DNA of 29,260 nt from Intoshia linei. Lineage: Eukaryota; Orthonectida; Rhopaluridae. Of this stretch, positions 10,132 to 19,996 are shown piece after piece. The notes under the pieces were generated by a model that saw only the letters and a list, made by a program, of their open reading frames with translations, ran no database searches and was not told the DNA's origin. Every line of letters begins with the position of its first letter. Position 1 is the stretch's first letter. Both the position numbers and the translations under genes were made by a program. Location: NCBI GenBank assembly GCA_001642005.1, contig LWCA01000388.1, forward strand, positions 1 through 29,260. The letters run 5' to 3'.

Positions 10132-10287
10132 GGGCGTCTACCAAAAAAAATAGAAATACTGACATCCAACCATTTTTAATAAAAATCACAATTTACCAAC
10201 CCTTATTGGAAAAATCTAGTTTTAGCAACCCTAAAAGGAAAAACCCTACCAAGTCCGATGAATATATTAACGCCTCTGGTAGATAGT
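10132..10287. repeat. Possible small MITE containing inverted 58-bp-type units
   Basis: The left border reads GGGCGTCTACCA and the right border TGGTAGATAG, sharing TCTACCA in inverted orientation. Between them the reverse strand reads AGGGTTGCTAAAACTAG, then ATAAGGGTTGGTAAAT and a T-rich run, closely resembling the AGGGTTGGTAAAATTGG units at 9571-9600. The ends are imperfect, so the borders are uncertain. Confidence 0.4.
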
Positions 10288-10608
10288 GACCACTGGCTTA
10301 ACTGGGAATAAGTAATTTGACGTAAAGTGATTTGTTTTTATAAAGTGTAAAATTATGTAGTTTAACAGAACCTATTTTTCAAATAGTAACTAAAAAATTG
10401 TTTAGCTCATTACAACATTGAAATTTCTGATGCTGATTACGTTATCAGTAAATATTATTTCATTTATAAAATGATAATTGATAATTCTCTTAAAAACCGA
10501 CAAACCGGAAGTACAATCTTATTGCAAACTATAGCCCAATATTTACATTTGGATATTTCAAATAGTAATTTTATTTTAATATACATATGTATAAATATTA
10601 ACATACAT

Positions 10609-10668
10609 TGTAATAATATAATAATAATAATGTAATAATATTGTAATATATGTAATATTATTAATCTA
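10609..10668. repeat. TAA-rich microsatellite
   Basis: An imperfect run of TAA and TAAT units, interrupted by TGTAATATAT. It lies 15 bp upstream of the proposed start of the unrecognised gene at 10683. Confidence 0.7.
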
Positions 10669-10682
10669 TTCTATAAGCCATT

Positions 10683-11434
10683 ATGAAGATAAACCCGGAA
10701 ACTGCCCTTTTAATGTACTTTTATTTTATAAATTTACAATTAAATTCAAAAAAACATAAAACAACATTATCGATTGATTTGATCATGGATTTATTTAATC
10801 GAATTGTTGGAGAATTACCTATATTAAACGGAATTGAGTTTAAAATGGTTATTTAATTATATATTATAGTGTAACTACTTAAAATACTAGAAATGTAATT
10901 CCACTAGACTACAAACAAAAATCTACTTATAACAAATATTGTATTTATTGATACAAATTTTTATTTTAAAAATTTTTATACTTTTTTTAAAATCTAAAAA
11001 AATTTTTTTTATATAATCAAGAATCATGATCTGTTATTTTTCTAATTTACGAAATTCTAAATTTTTAGAACCCTGAAAATGGAAATTATGAAGAATCAAA
11101 TGCAAAAAAAACAAAAACTGTTTTTGATAACGACATACCGTCTGACTATATTAATTCGATTCATGTTTTGGATTTAATTAATATGCATTTCGGATTATTA
11201 AAAATACCAAAGATATCAACAAATCTAAGCTTTATAATTCCACCCAAAACAGAGTGCAAATTGAAATATTTGGACGTTATAGAAAAATTGGACATTGAAT
11301 TTATTGCTGAAGAGGCGTGTAATTTTTTCAAGAAAAACATAGACGAAAGCTTTTTGAAAGTTTATGAAAATTGGTACATCTATGCTGGGAAAGGCAATCA
11401 GTACTTCTTTTACATGACAGAAACATTAATGTAA
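10683..11434 (+). CDS. Unrecognised two-exon gene, 176 residues
   Basis: I propose exon 1 at 10683-10847 (ATG, 55 residues, MKINPETALLMYFYF ...) and exon 2 at 11069-11434 (121 residues, ending FFYMTETLM and TAA). The 221-bp intron begins GT and ends TTTTTAG, and both junctions are phase 0, so the frame runs through. Exon 2 is the better supported part: it is open from a clean acceptor and has mixed, non-repetitive composition with an internal acidic/basic stretch (EESNAKKTK). An AATAAA signal follows the stop at 11435. No signal peptide, membrane segment or family motif is visible. It is on the same strand as the THADA-like gene upstream and the TIS11-like gene downstream. I do not recognise it and give no function; exon 1 is the weaker part. 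Confidence 0.45.
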
Positions 11435-12082
11435 AATAAAAAATATTTTAAATTGTATGCGTGAAAATAACTGAGGATTAATGAAATGTATCCGAGCATA
11501 GCCTTACACATTTAAAGTTAAATATAGAATATTGCGAATGCACCGATTTGTGGAAGGTTAAATTGATATTTTTTAATTAACGCCAGACAGGTTAGGCAGA
11601 TAGACATTGCCAGATTTGTAATTTATAGGTGCAAAGTTACAGGCTGGTAAGGTGTAGTATTTAGACAGATGTATGCGAGATTGATATGTAGAATGGTAAT
11701 ATTAATTTTAACTTGTTTATTAATAGAAAATCTGTTACTAAAATTCAATTCATGTCTAGCAAAAATAGATTAGTGCACTATCTAATCGAAGAACTTTCAA
11801 ATAATATTAATGTGCATCATTTCTGCAAGCTGCATTTTCTTTGTCTGTTTGCGAAAATGTATAACCATGTATTATTATCTGCCGATTTACATTTAATTTT
11901 ATTTATTTTCCAGTTTGATTCGTTAAGTTTAATTGCTACAATTTTGTAATAATTTTTGATTTGCATTTATGTCTACTAATATAGTTGAATGAGTAGCAAA
12001 ATTGTTTACAAGTTTACAATTCCAGATACTCATTTTCTCATCTATATGATTAACATTTCCTATTTATTATAATTATTGCTTC
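11435..12082. other. Intergenic stretch before the TIS11-like gene
   Basis: There is no firm feature beyond the AATAAA at 11435-11440. An open frame with its first ATG at 11752 (MSSKNRLVHYLIEEL ...) looks protein-like for about 30 codons and then turns hydrophobic and ends at 11949. It could be a short exon or chance; I leave it unannotated. Confidence 0.4.
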
Positions 12083-13247
12083 ATGATAAATAATTTTCAT
12101 TCCTATTTTTTCGACATTCACAAAGAAAAGACAGATGCCATTCCTTTTGATTCAATGGTAATATAATTAAAAATATTGTTGATTTATATTTTAGATCAAT
12201 TCAGAGTTGTTTGGTGAGCCTGGAGGTTCAATATTCGGGAAACAGTCTAGCGACAATAGTTCGTTTTTTTCAAACAAATATTTAAAGGCGGATGATTTTG
12301 TGGGTGATTGTAAATGGGAAAATAAACGTAATGAATTTTCCATGACAGATTATAGTGTTGATAATCTAACAAACCAAATGAATGGCATTAATATTTATGG
12401 AGGCAATGAAAACAAACCTTTGATATCAAAAAATAAAGATAATACGCGAAAATGCCAGTTTCAATTAAACTCAACCCGTGAAATGAATTTATTTGACAAG
12501 CTCAATATGTTTGATGCGTATCACGATCAATTTAAAATTGGTTTCAATTACGATAAAAAGGTAAATTCTAAGCTCTATGTAACGTATGGAAGACCGTCCA
12601 AACACAATGACTATTTCAACATGAAAACTCATAATGGTCTTTTATTGAGTAATTTGGCACAAAAATTAAATATCAGTATTATTAATAACATTGAAAATTG
12701 TAAAAAATTTATGAGGGACGTTAAAAAGCTAAATATATTGTCTGCCAATACGTACTTGAGTGAAAGTGAATTTAAAGCTGTTTGCAAAATCTACAAGTTG
12801 GACGATAACAAAAAGTGTAGAGAAACTACTAAGATGGATAATAAAATGCAGCAAATCAGTGAAAACAACATTATGGCCATTCAAGATCAAGCCAATGTAA
12901 ATACTGCTTGTTTAAAATCTCAAGGACGGTCTTATAGGTACAAGACAGAATTATGCATCAAATATTTCTATGAAGCTGCATGCAAATATCATGTAAAATG
13001 TCAATTTGCTCATGGGTATGACGAACTTAATGTAATACCCAGGCATCCAAATTATAAAACTCAGTATTGCAAAAGTTTCTACGAGGTCGGATTTTGCCCA
13101 TATGGATACAGGTGTCACTTTATACACAACGAAGAAGAGCGTACAAATTTAGACTCACCGCCCAGTAGTCTTTCGTCTCAAAGTAGTTTTAGCTCCAAAA
13201 ATTCTGATTTTTCTCTTTTTAATTTTAAAAGAAATACTCCAAATTAA
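12083..13247 (+). CDS. TIS11/tristetraprolin-type tandem CCCH zinc-finger protein
   Basis: Proposed as two exons, 12083-12157 (25 residues) and 12195-13247 (350 residues), with a 37-bp GT...TTTTAG intron joined in phase 0, giving 375 residues. The two fingers are textbook C-x8-C-x5-C-x3-H: Cys279, Cys288, Cys294, His298, then Cys317, Cys326, Cys332, His336, with the standard 18-residue linker. Lead-ins are YKTELC and YKTQYC. This family binds UAUUUAU elements in mRNA 3' ends and recruits deadenylases, chiefly in the cytoplasm. The first 270 residues are Asn/Lys-rich and unrecognised. The tail is Ser-rich and ends in FSLFNFKRN, which resembles the C-terminal CNOT1-binding motif of tristetraprolin (inference). 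Two TATTTAT sequences lie at 13290 and 13302, just after the stop, so autoregulation is possible, though such sequences are expected by chance here. The family call is firm; exon 1 and the start are moderate. Confidence 0.85.
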
Positions 13248-13450
13248 TTATATCCTATCAAATTCTTTTGATAATGGAATCCTATTGTTTATTTATCAAA
13301 ATATTTATAAATTTCCTTAAGTATTCATTTTATATTTAATTTTTTCAATATCTTAATAGTTATTTTATTATTAAATTATTTAATATTTAATTAAAATTAT
13401 TCATTTATTTTTTATTTGATATTCATCTGACTGATAACATAACATCAAAT

Positions 13451-13475
13451 CAGCGGTTCACAATCACGGTTATCT
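13451..13475 (+). repeat. hAT-like transposon end fragment
   Basis: CAGCGGTTCACAATCACGG resembles the CAG(T/C)GGTTC(T/C)CAA terminal repeats of hAT elements. No matching opposite end was found nearby. Confidence 0.35.
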
Positions 13476-14525
13476 GATTTTTTGATCCTTATATCTGAAA
13501 AATGTATATATGGTACTCAATTTTTCATAATATTTTCGTTTATATTGTCTCATCATCTTATACAAAAAGTTTTCTTTTTAGCTTTATGCGAAAACTTAAA
13601 ATAGAATTCAATCATTAATTTAATTAAAAGTTTTATTTAAATTTCAATAAAATTTTGTCGGATTAGGTTTAATATTCTCACAAGGACATTTTTTATTATT
13701 ATAGGAATAACAACCTATGATCCATTTGCAGGGTGACATTTTTAATTATAATACATAATTGATTATAATTACGCAGTTGAGTAATTGTTGATTCACTACT
13801 GGCATTGATGACGCTTTTCTAAAATGAACTAAAATTTGTTCACTGGATCATACAATTGTGTCCATCAAAGCGCATATACTTTTGTGGCGACTCTCTAACT
13901 CAGGCTGAACCCAAGTGGATATTTTGAAATTTATATTTTATTTTTTAACATTATTCAAAATATTTTTTGTAATATTAATGAACTATATAATTTGAGTTTC
14001 ACCAAATCAGTTTCATTTGAAAAGTCAGAATAGATATATAATAAGTTAACAATATTACTAATTTTTATAAAACTCCATAAGTCTTATGGCTTAAGAGATA
14101 TTTATTCATATGAGCTTAATATTTTTCTACTTTAGTTATATAAAAAATTGCACAACAAAATGAAAACTTGTTTCTAAGTTCTGAATGAGACCTATAGTAT
14201 AGGTCTTATACGATTAAAAAGTTGACATTTTTGTGATCGGCATGATACTACAGTTTTTAATTTTAGAGTTCGCTATTAAACGGTATGAGTTGACAACATC
14301 ATAACTAGGCTATTTCAATTAATCAAATTTAATTAAAGTATATATTGAGATATTTGAATTCTTTTTTAAATTCTTTTTAAATGTATTTAATTTTTCGTGG
14401 AGATTACATGATCATATTTTTTAGTTTTTAGCAAATATATATACCACATATCAAAAAATAATATTTAGTTGGTTTATTTCACAATAGCTCGGGGTAAAGA
14501 ATGTTTATTACATTCATCTTCTATG

Positions 14526-14585
14526 CCAGGGTGGGGGAACATGAGGCCTTATTGAAGATTTTGTTCGGCCATCAAATAAAAGTGT
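14526..14585 (+). repeat. hAT-like transposon end fragment
   Basis: CCAGGGTGGGGGAACATGAG, followed by GCC and, about 25 bp later, CGGCCATCAAA, resembles the CAGGGGTGGGGAACCT ... GGCC ends common in hAT non-autonomous elements. It is markedly more GC-rich than its surroundings. The opposite end was not found. Confidence 0.45.
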
Positions 14586-15471
14586 ACATCTTTATTATTT
14601 TTAAATTTGATAATTTTCAATATCAATTTAGTAAATAGAAATTTCAATTTGACCTTAGCATTCTTTTATTTTTTAATAAAAAATTTAATTCTATGACCAC
14701 TAGGGCTATTCCAATTTGGACTTTTTTATGAAATTTAAAAACCCTCCGCGATTTTACTTTTGTCTGTTTGCCTAATATTTTTCATAGTAAAAGAATATGA
14801 CAACATTCTTCGCCGTAGTTTCCATGTATTTATTATTATTTTAAGATATAACATAGATCATGTGACACTAATCATATTAATTATAAAAAATTCAAGGACA
14901 AACTTTACGTCATTTTTAAAAAAATTATATAATTTCAAAAAAAGACATGAATTTGTGTGAACTGGGTCAAAATATTTTAAATGCTTCTACTTGAATATTT
15001 TTTAATACTATTGTAAAAAAATAATTTTGTTAAAACGATTTTAAAAATGATAAAATATAATTCATCACTTCTGTGAATATTTTATACTACTAACGGTACA
15101 AATTAGTAAATTATTCACTAACGAATTATTTAATTCATTCTACAAAATGTCCAATTTTAATATGTGTTTTGGCTACACCTGTAAATTTTTTTGAACGACA
15201 GATAAAAATATACATGGTGTATAAAAATATATGTATGGTATGAAATGATTATTGGTATTGATAACGTTTTTAAATTATCTGTAAATATTTTGACAAGTCT
15301 GGTACAGTACATAAATTCCTTTGCAGTGAAAGAGGAATACATTGTATACTGCATAGGGAATTATTTTTATATTATAATCATCTGCATAATGGTGATTAGT
15401 TTAGTTGTAAAATACCAATTTTATTTAAATATTGAGAAACACTGTAATATTATGTTATTACTAGGTTGATG

Positions 15472-16390
15472 TTATGTACTACGTACAAACAGGACCTAGC
15501 TCTGCCGAGGGCCATTTTTATTATACTTAAAAAATAAATCACGTTGAAAATCTAATTTAAAAATTCTACTATTGACTATTATCAATCATTTAAAGGAGTG
15601 GTATCCCAAATTTGTTTCAGGCGGAACCATCATATCACATTACTTTTTAATTTAAAGTGAATTATTATATCTTAATTTTTTGTTTGTTAACATTTAAAAA
15701 TAAAGTAAAAACAGTCTAACCTAAAAATTGTCATAAATAGCATAAATTCCAGAAAAAATAAAATTAAAAAAACCTATTTTGTCATTTTCAGTTTTATTTA
15801 AATTTTATTCAAAATGTTTTGAAAATAAGAATTTAAAATTTAAAAATTGCTAAGGAATGAATTATATAGATTTTTACCCATATTTCTTTATTGGAAATAT
15901 GTAGACGTTCAATGCACATTTTTTTGAAATTGTAAAATCAATATTTACATTTTCAATTTTTATTTTAATCGAAATATTTGAAAAATATTGGTTGAATATA
16001 TTAAAAGTATTTTTCACCCGGGAATGCGTAGATTCCTCGGGTTACTTTTATATTTATATCAACGGGAATAAGCTATATCAGAATAATATCCTTTTTGAAT
16101 TTTCGGACCTTAATTATTTCACATTTTTTGTTTTAATAAAATTTATGACTACTAAAATGCTTTTTTGACCGTGAAGTCGTCATTTATTGGGATTGAAATT
16201 TTTTGTGTGTGTTAACAAGATACAACTGTACCACCTGTAAATTTTTTTAAATTCTAGGGCTGTTTTCATTAAAAAAAAAAGGATAATTTGTGGTTTTGGC
16301 CCGTAAGATGTGAGTTTGGACGGTTGAAATTTATCTTATTATACGTCCCGATAAAATTCTAAGACATATTATACATATAAGTTAGGATAA
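15472..16390 (+). repeat. Dispersed repeat family 1, copy B (longest)
   Basis: It begins with GTTATGTACTACGTACAAA ... GCCGAGGGCCA (also at 8545) and passes through the 15811-16136 segment shared, inverted, with 2501-2840. It ends with the segment shared with 27800-28160 (ATACAACTGTACCACCTGTA, GGCTGTTTTCATTAAAAA, GTTTTGGCCCGTAAGATG, ATAAGTTAGGATA). It holds no open reading frame. It is the most complete copy in the window and links the partial copies into one family. Confidence 0.75.
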
Positions 16391-16889
16391 CTTGTAGTAT
16401 TATGTATTTAAATTTACTTATAATTATTTAGTGTGAAACATCAATCTTAGAACTCATTTATAATTCCCTTGGTGAATACATAGCCTTGAGAGGTTAGTTC
16501 CAGATTTTGAAGATAAGTAAATTCGATTTTTGCTTTATCAATCTTAACATTCCAAATATAGAATGTATTAAAAAAAAATTTTGTCATATGGTGATTAAAT
16601 TATTCAGATATAAATATATGTGTATGACCACGATCGTATACCAGTTAATTGAATGAATATGTAATCGTCTTATGATAATTAATTCAAGAAATGAATATTA
16701 AAAATAGACATAAATTACGTTAGAACATGAGCGCTATCCGATACAGTATATTGTTTTACCCTAACATATTCCAATTTTCGAAAATTTGTAGCTACTTAAT
16801 TTTCAAAAACCTACAGATAATTATTGATGAATATATAATCATGGAAAAGTTATATTATAATTTATAAACACGATACAGTTGATATAAAA

Positions 16890-16895
16890 TTTATT
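16890..16895 (-). terminator. Poly(A) signal AATAAA of the TMEM229-like gene
   Basis: TTTATT on the + strand, i.e. AATAAA in the transcript, 30 bp past the stop codon. The hexamer is common in such AT-rich DNA, so the support is its position. Confidence 0.45.
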
Positions 16896-16924
16896 AAAAT
16901 AACATTGCCTAAATAATATATGTA

Positions 16925-17413
16925 TTAATACACTTTCTGGGTGGATATTGTAGATTTAGTATTGGAATTGTAATAATAAACATACATCATATGTCTTAAT
17001 AGCAATTGTTCCCACAACAAGCAAACAGTAAACCAAAGAGGTGCATATTCAAGTGCGACGAGACCATTTATGTGATATTTAGTATAACTACTATAATTCC
17101 AAGGACACGCACCAAAATACTCTAAAATATTTCCACACAAAAATTCCCAAAATATTGTCCAAACAGTATAAACCACACCACGAATTGGTATTGCAATGTT
17201 AGATGATTTCATAATGGTGTGCAATTTTTCGTTAGCCATGCCGGATAATCCATATATAAAAATTGCGTATATACTGGTGATACCTATTAATTTCACATTC
17301 CCATGAAAGTATAGCTCCCATAATGATGTATATATAACTTCTAGTAATATTCCATTCACAGCATACAAATAAAATCGGAAATACCACATGAGATGATTGG
17401 CGTTAGTAAACAT
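16925..17413 (-). CDS. TMEM229-like multi-pass membrane protein
   Basis: Single-exon frame of 162 residues, close to the usual length of TMEM229B (about 167). Family hallmarks are seen in order: YAVNGILLEVIYTSLWE (first hydrophobic segment with the G...EV.....WE pattern), KLIGITSIYAIFIYGLSG (second), RGVVYTVWTIFWEF (third), GACPWNYS (the conserved CPW(D/N)YS loop), then GLVALEYAPLWFTVCLLWEQ (fourth). Four hydrophobic helices are predicted from the sequence; the short tail is Ser/Thr-rich. The molecular function of the family is poorly known, so I do not assign one. The ATG at 17413 gives a start like that of relatives, directly before the first helix. The mRNA has an AATAAA signal 30 bp beyond the stop. 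It lies downstream of, and on the same strand as, the roadblock gene. Confidence 0.88.
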   Translation of the reverse strand: MFTNANHLMWYFRFYLYAVNGILLEVIYTSLWELYFHGNVKLIGITSIYAIFIYGLSGMANEKLHTIMKSSNIAIPIRGVVYTVWTIFWEFLCGNILEYFGACPWNYSSYTKYHINGLVALEYAPLWFTVCLLWEQLLLRHMMYVYYYNSNTKSTISTQKVY

Positions 17414-17804
17414 GCTTTCAACCTATCCGTTATATTAAAATACTTGTAAATAATGTAAAAAAAATGGTGTTTAACTATCTATGACAACGTGTAATCGATT
17501 AAAAAAATTGAATTATGTTTAAAAATAAATAAGTTAAACAAATGGCATGTGCATAAACCCTTCAAACGTATAGTTAATGATTAATTGATTAGCATCAATT
17601 ATTTATGAAATAGCAATGTCGACTTATTCTTTTTTATAAAAATCGATAAAAAAAATGTAACCTGAAAATAGAATATATCAATATGTGTTATCGACCCTAA
17701 TGATAAATCGATATTTTTTTCTAAATTGGGGTTTTAAACCGTAACCCAAATTCACTTTTCGTAATTCTATGTTTAAATATACACAATATAAATTCACAAA
17801 TTTA
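17414..17804. other. Spacer between TMEM229-like and roadblock genes
   Basis: 391 bp without an open frame of note. It must hold the 3' region of the roadblock gene and the promoter of the TMEM229-like gene; ATCGATT/ATCGATA-type words at about 17495, 17641 and 17707 are the only repeated words I noticed. Confidence 0.4.
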
Positions 17805-17806
17805 TT
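17801..17806 (-). terminator. Poly(A) signal overlapping the roadblock stop codon
   Basis: In the transcript the end reads CCC ATA TAA TAA ATT, so AATAAA begins inside the TAA stop. If used, the 3' untranslated region would be only some 15-30 nt. No second clear hexamer was checked further downstream. Confidence 0.35.
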
Positions 17807-18180
17807 ATATGGGTTCAATTCTAGGTTCTTGTATAACAACCATCATGTAATCTTTGTCTATGTAAAATATAGCTACATTAATAAAATTGGCGTTTACCTG
17901 GAGCTATTATAATTTCATGGCGATGAGTACGAAGGCGCATAATAGTTACATCATTCTGAGGATCCAAATCACGAACAGTCACTCGTGCCTTGCTAATTAA
18001 TCTCAAAACATGGTAACACCAATGCGATGTTGTTTGATTGTCTAGGGTGGTTCGAATCGCTATTCCGTCACAATTCATGATGAAACCACCAATAACTCCT
18101 TTATAACTTTGCAATCTTTTAAATAAATCATCAACTTCCGACTAAACACTAATTAAACATAAAATTAATATTTTTACCAT
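17805..18180 (-). CDS. robl: Dynein light chain roadblock/LC7 type, 3 exons
   Basis: Minus-strand exons: 18178-18180 (only the ATG), 17898-18141 and 17805-17857, joined across introns of 36 bp and 40 bp, both GT...AG; together 300 nt encoding 99 residues. The family is 96-97 residues long. The product starts MSEVDDLFKRLQSYKGV and keeps the core signatures IRTTLDNQTT, VRDLDPQNDVTIMRLRT, KHEI-type HEIIIAPDKDY and VVIQEP. The last two are restored only by splicing the 40-bp intron, which confirms the junction. Roadblock chains form dimers that bind the intermediate chain of cytoplasmic and axonemal dynein and take part in cargo transport. The gene is divergent from the MSS51-like gene, with start codons about 450 bp apart. 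The poly(A) hexamer overlaps the stop codon. Confidence 0.95.
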
Positions 18181-18626
18181 TTCTTATTCAATTTTATTGT
18201 TTTTTGTTGCTATACCCTAAGTTTCTATGTATTAAAATTTAAAACAAAAAAATATACAAAAGAGTGTACCTCCTTAAAATAGTTAATTAGTAACAGATTT
18301 AACTAATATGAATCTCACTTTTTAAATTAATACCTTACTTTTATGTGTAATGTACATTTCATTTAAATAAAATTTTTATTTCGTTATTGAACATAAAAGT
18401 TAGATTGATGTTGATTTGTTATAAATATAAATTAAAAGTAAAGTTCTTTATTCAAGGTCTATTTAAATTAAAAATAAGCTTCAAAAATGTTGATTTATTT
18501 ATTAGAATATTAATTTTAGATTTTGATTTCAACATTTTGAGAAGGAAATGGTTTAGTCAAATTGTTTTAGAATTTAAAAAAAAATTTCCATTTTTTTATA
18601 TTTAGAATAATTTCAATTGATTAAAC
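18181..18626. promoter_or_regulatory. Divergent intergenic region (roadblock / MSS51-like)
   Basis: 446 bp separate the two divergent start codons, so both promoters must lie here or overlap. I see no specific core promoter element. An open frame at 18387-18605 is hydrophobic and low in complexity, and I take it as chance. Confidence 0.4.
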
Positions 18627-19528
18627 ATGGATCTCAAGGGAAAAGAATTGCCTTACATTGAAATAGACATATTAAATCATTTTAAAAAATACAATGTACC
18701 GGAAAATACGCAATTATTATATAAAAGGGAAATGGCTTTAATTCAAACAAAAAATTTATTTGGTCAAAACTTTGAAACGCATTACCTAGAAAAAATTGTT
18801 TCTAATTTCGAAACGACATGCGAAAATATTTCCATTAAGAATTGGACTCATTTTTATAAATTTTTTAAAATTGAACAAGAGGACAAATATGTTTCAATAT
18901 TCTTACACTATGTCATGTCAATTTACAACATTTTGTACCATAAAGGTATAATATACAATGTATATAATGTAACTTGTAATTTTTTTTAATTTTCAATTTT
19001 GTAGAAAAACAAAAAATGTGTACTAGACGAATTTTCCTTGTTGGTGTGGAAAATGAGGCAGATTTGATGTATTCCTTTTTAATATTGGGACACCTCTTAC
19101 CAGAAACAAGTTTTACTTTAGTCATGATTGGAACAGATATAGATAACGGATATCTGCAATCACAATATGAAAAGCACAGATCGGTTTTTGATAAATATCA
19201 CTTAAAATTAGAGTTTTATTGTGGCCTTTTGCATAATGTATTACATGAACCTTTTAATGTAAATGGGGATATAGCCATTTGTTTGAATTCCGGATTTCCA
19301 GCATATCAAAACTGGAAAGAATCATTGGATTTTTTACGAAGACATGTTATTTCAACTTATTTAACGGAATATTCGACAGAATCTTTTATTTATACTCGAA
19401 AAATGCTCCATCATTATAATATTGGAAATGTATCCACATTGTCGAACGAGTTTAAATGCCCATTTGAAAAATATTCAAATTGTTATTCAAATAATGAAAT
19501 TGGAAAATTAGAATTTTATTTTCCGTAA
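18627..19528 (+). CDS. MSS51 C-terminal-domain-like protein, 2 exons
   Basis: Exon 1 is 18627-18945 and exon 2 is 19005-19528, separated by a 59-bp intron (GTATAA ... TTTTGTAG) with a split Glu codon, giving 280 residues. The second half matches the pattern of the C-terminal domain of MSS51/ZMYND15/ZMYND17 proteins: a plTly-type helix before the intron (IFLHYVMSIYNIL), then RRIFLVGVENEADL (strand with the hxhhGa..E signature), FTLVMIGTDI, the DIAICLNSGFPAY motif (family: D.....NPGF..Y..W) and STYLTEYSTES (family: ..T.Y...). The zinc-binding MYND finger present at the N-terminus of those proteins is absent: there is no Cys-rich segment upstream. In relatives the domain is linked to mitochondrial expression or is uncharacterised, so I assign no activity. 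The assignment rests on motif pattern and is moderate. Confidence 0.65.
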
Positions 19529-19876
19529 AGAAACCTTTTGTTTGTATATCTGGTCTTTTTTATTAAATATATTTGTAGTGCTCGTCTAATCAAAGAGTTA
19601 CACGTATGGTTCTTTTTAAATATTTACTTAAAGACAGCTTCATTTAAAATTTATTTTACTTGATTTAAAGTGATGCATTCGATTTTTTTTAGTTTTTTCT
19701 GTTTATTAGTGGCTGCAAACGGTATTTGAAATTTTTTTATTCTAATTTATGATTAGTTCAATCCGAAGCTTATGTAAATTCCCTTAATTCAATTTCATAC
19801 ATTTTTAGGACTGTCAAGTATTGGTAGAATTTCTGTCAAAGGTAAAATGTGCATTTCATGTATTAATTAAATATAG

Positions 19877-19996
19877 GAATCAGTTTCAAACATTTGCAAT
19901 AGCTATGTAGATGATACTTTTTTGGTAAAATGTAATTATATCAAGTTTAACCAATTTAGTGTGGTTTACTTGGACATGCCCATGATGTATTTCTAG
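19877..19996 (+). pseudogene. Possible reverse-transcriptase fragment (YVDD)
   Basis: An open stretch of 39 codons contains NSYVDDTFLVK, which has the form of the catalytic YxDD box of retroelement reverse transcriptases (Penelope and LINE types often read YVDDTF). It is flanked by stops in the same frame and nothing else of the domain is visible, so it is at most a relic. Confidence 0.3.

Larger units (their letters stand above)
9933..10682. other. Gene-free stretch with related inverted repeat units and a TAA tract
   Basis: I see no gene. Positions 10175-10255 contain reverse-complement relatives of the 58-bp unit (TTTACCAACCCTTA, TAGCAACCCTAAAA). They are bracketed by GGGCGTCTACCA at 10132 and its partial inverse TGGTAGATAG at 10278, a possible small MITE. 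Positions 10609-10668 are a TAA-rich microsatellite. Confidence 0.5.
13248..16924. other. Long gene-free stretch with transposon fragments
   Basis: I find no supportable gene on either strand. Open frames at 14760-14960 and 15245-15469 are short, hydrophobic and unrecognised. Visible structure: hAT-like end sequences at 13451 and 14526, and a copy of dispersed repeat family 1 at 15472-16390. A poly(A) signal for the minus-strand TMEM229-like gene (TTTATT on this strand) lies at 16890-16895. Confidence 0.5.

Noticed and set aside
11713-11949. Open frame before the TIS11-like gene
   Set aside because: About 30 codons look protein-like but it then becomes a hydrophobic AT-rich run; there is no splice partner or family to support it.
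15157-15469. Overlapping open frames on both strands
   Set aside because: Both are hydrophobic, AT-driven and overlap each other; no motif supports either.
18045-18062. GGTTCGAATC, resembling a tRNA T-loop
   Set aside because: It is coding sequence of the roadblock gene (the IRTTLDNQ region) with no cloverleaf around it. I noticed no tRNA, rRNA or CRISPR array elsewhere in the window.
18387-18605. Open frame upstream of the MSS51-like gene
   Set aside because: It is low in complexity (Lys, Phe, Ile, Leu), lies in the divergent promoter region and has no needed junction to exon 1.
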